Assembly (NCBI RefSeq): GCF_020873895.1
Contig: NZ_JAHWGT010000045.1
Coordinates: forward strand, 1-53,819
DNA length: 53,819 nt
Reading direction: 5' to 3'
Source: Streptomyces sp. DH12
GTDB lineage: Bacteria > Actinomycetota > Actinomycetes > Streptomycetales > Streptomycetaceae
Shown piece by piece: positions 53,342 to 53,819 of this stretch. Each line of letters starts with the position of its first letter. Position 1 is the first letter of the stretch. The notes below the pieces were generated by a model. That model saw nothing but the letters and a program-made list of their open reading frames with translations. It was not told where the DNA came from and ran no database searches. The position numbers and the translations under genes were made by a program.

Positions 53342-53819
53342 GATGGGGCCTCGCGGCTTGGGGGGCTCACGTCTCGGCACCGGATTTCAGAGTAGCGGGT
53401 GCAGCGATCCATCACCATCACCCAATAGAGGGAGGAGGCGCCGCCCCGGGCAGCCTCGTAGCCGGCCGCCGGGCTTCCAGAGGGCAGCAGCCGCGGCTAC
53501 GGGGCTGGGCCTGCCCACGGTAGGAGAGCCCCTTTCTTTCGGTCCCTCCGAGCAAAGCAGCAGGTCACAGGCACGGTGCTACGTGCATCAGGGACTGAAG
53601 GGACTCCATCTCACGGTTTCCGTCTACGCCCGTGCGCGCGTATGAGCGCGCACGGGAAACCCTCTTGCTCATGCTGCGCTCATAACTAGCAGGTTGGGTC
53701 CCTTCAGTCCCTCCCCCGGTCTCACTCCTGCTGTGACCTGCACAAACGCGGTAGGGACTCAGTCCCTGGCCAGGGACGCACCACCTACAGGGACGGCCCT
53801 AGCCCCTGTAGGGCCCCAG
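53342..53819. other. Candidate replication origin with GGGAC iterons and hairpin
   Basis: Non-coding region with clustered GGGACT-like repeats: 53591, 53600, complement 53699 and 53707, 53754, complement 53762, then GGGAC at 53773 and 53790. AGGGACTCAGTCCCT (53753-53767) is palindromic; CAGGGACTGAAGGGAC (about 53590) is found again inverted at 53698-53712. A perfect hairpin CCCGTGCGCGC/GCGCGCACGGG lies at 53629-53656, with locally AT-richer sequence at 53670-53695. Position directly after the initiator and helicase supports an origin. It continues beyond the window edge. Confidence 0.65.

Noticed and set aside
53342-53819. Linear plasmid telomere
   Set aside because: Only one hairpin and short iterons; the multiple closely packed palindromes typical of Streptomyces telomeres and a tpg/tap pair are not seen, and the window edge is arbitrary.

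Overview
The window reads as part of a large conjugative plasmid from Streptomyces or a close actinomycete relative. The evidence is very high GC with GC3-rich coding, strong AGGAGG-type ribosome binding sites with many GTG and TTG starts, a TraB-type FtsK/SpoIIIE translocase with Spd-like membrane proteins, a GntR/KorA-type regulator, and an initiator plus DnaB-like helicase next to an iteron-rich segment. No integrase, phage structural gene, tRNA, rRNA, CRISPR array or insertion sequence was found.

Layout. At 116-646 there is one small plus-strand gene. From 899 to 42548 almost everything is on the minus strand: about 54 small genes in short operons of one to five, interrupted only by the plus-strand gene at 32040-32486. 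Most are uncharacterised. The recognisable ones are a protein with about five helix-turn-helix units (7272-8294), a DndC-family protein (8462-9952), a DNA methyltransferase (16650-17546), an ArdC-like antirestriction metalloprotein (20492-21538), a ParB-like protein with an acidic repeat tail (25036-27051), a modification cassette of PAPS-reductase-like protein, DpdA-like transglycosylase and C5-cytosine methyltransferase (32545-35869), a GGDEF protein (36080-36712), a lipoprotein and a RapZ C-terminal-like protein (40990-41988). From 42672 to 49002 lies the transfer/spread block, still on the minus strand. At 49003-49307 a divergent control region separates it from the plus-strand GntR regulator, the winged-helix initiator, the DnaB-like helicase and a candidate origin (53342-53819).

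The most unusual feature is regulatory. About 23 minus-strand operons share one promoter type (-35 near TTSGCS, spacer usually 17-18 bp, -10 TAWAGT). In almost all of them the transcript would begin at or next to a stem-loop whose stem sequence varies with compensating changes, whose loop is nearly always UGGCN, and which is followed by CACACGCACAC and the ribosome binding site. About six more hairpins of the same kind lie between genes without a promoter. This looks like a plasmid-wide RNA leader family.

Other patterns span the gene set. Sliding-clamp-like QxxLF peptides or C-terminal LF ends occur in about eleven accessory proteins. Several genes with good Shine-Dalgarno sequences have only CTG, ATT, ATA or ATC at the expected start. 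An approximately 80-bp element containing an inverted repeat occurs six times, four of them around the ParB-like gene. Taken together, my inference is that the minus-strand block is a co-regulated establishment, antirestriction and DNA-modification region carried by a TraB-type conjugative replicon.
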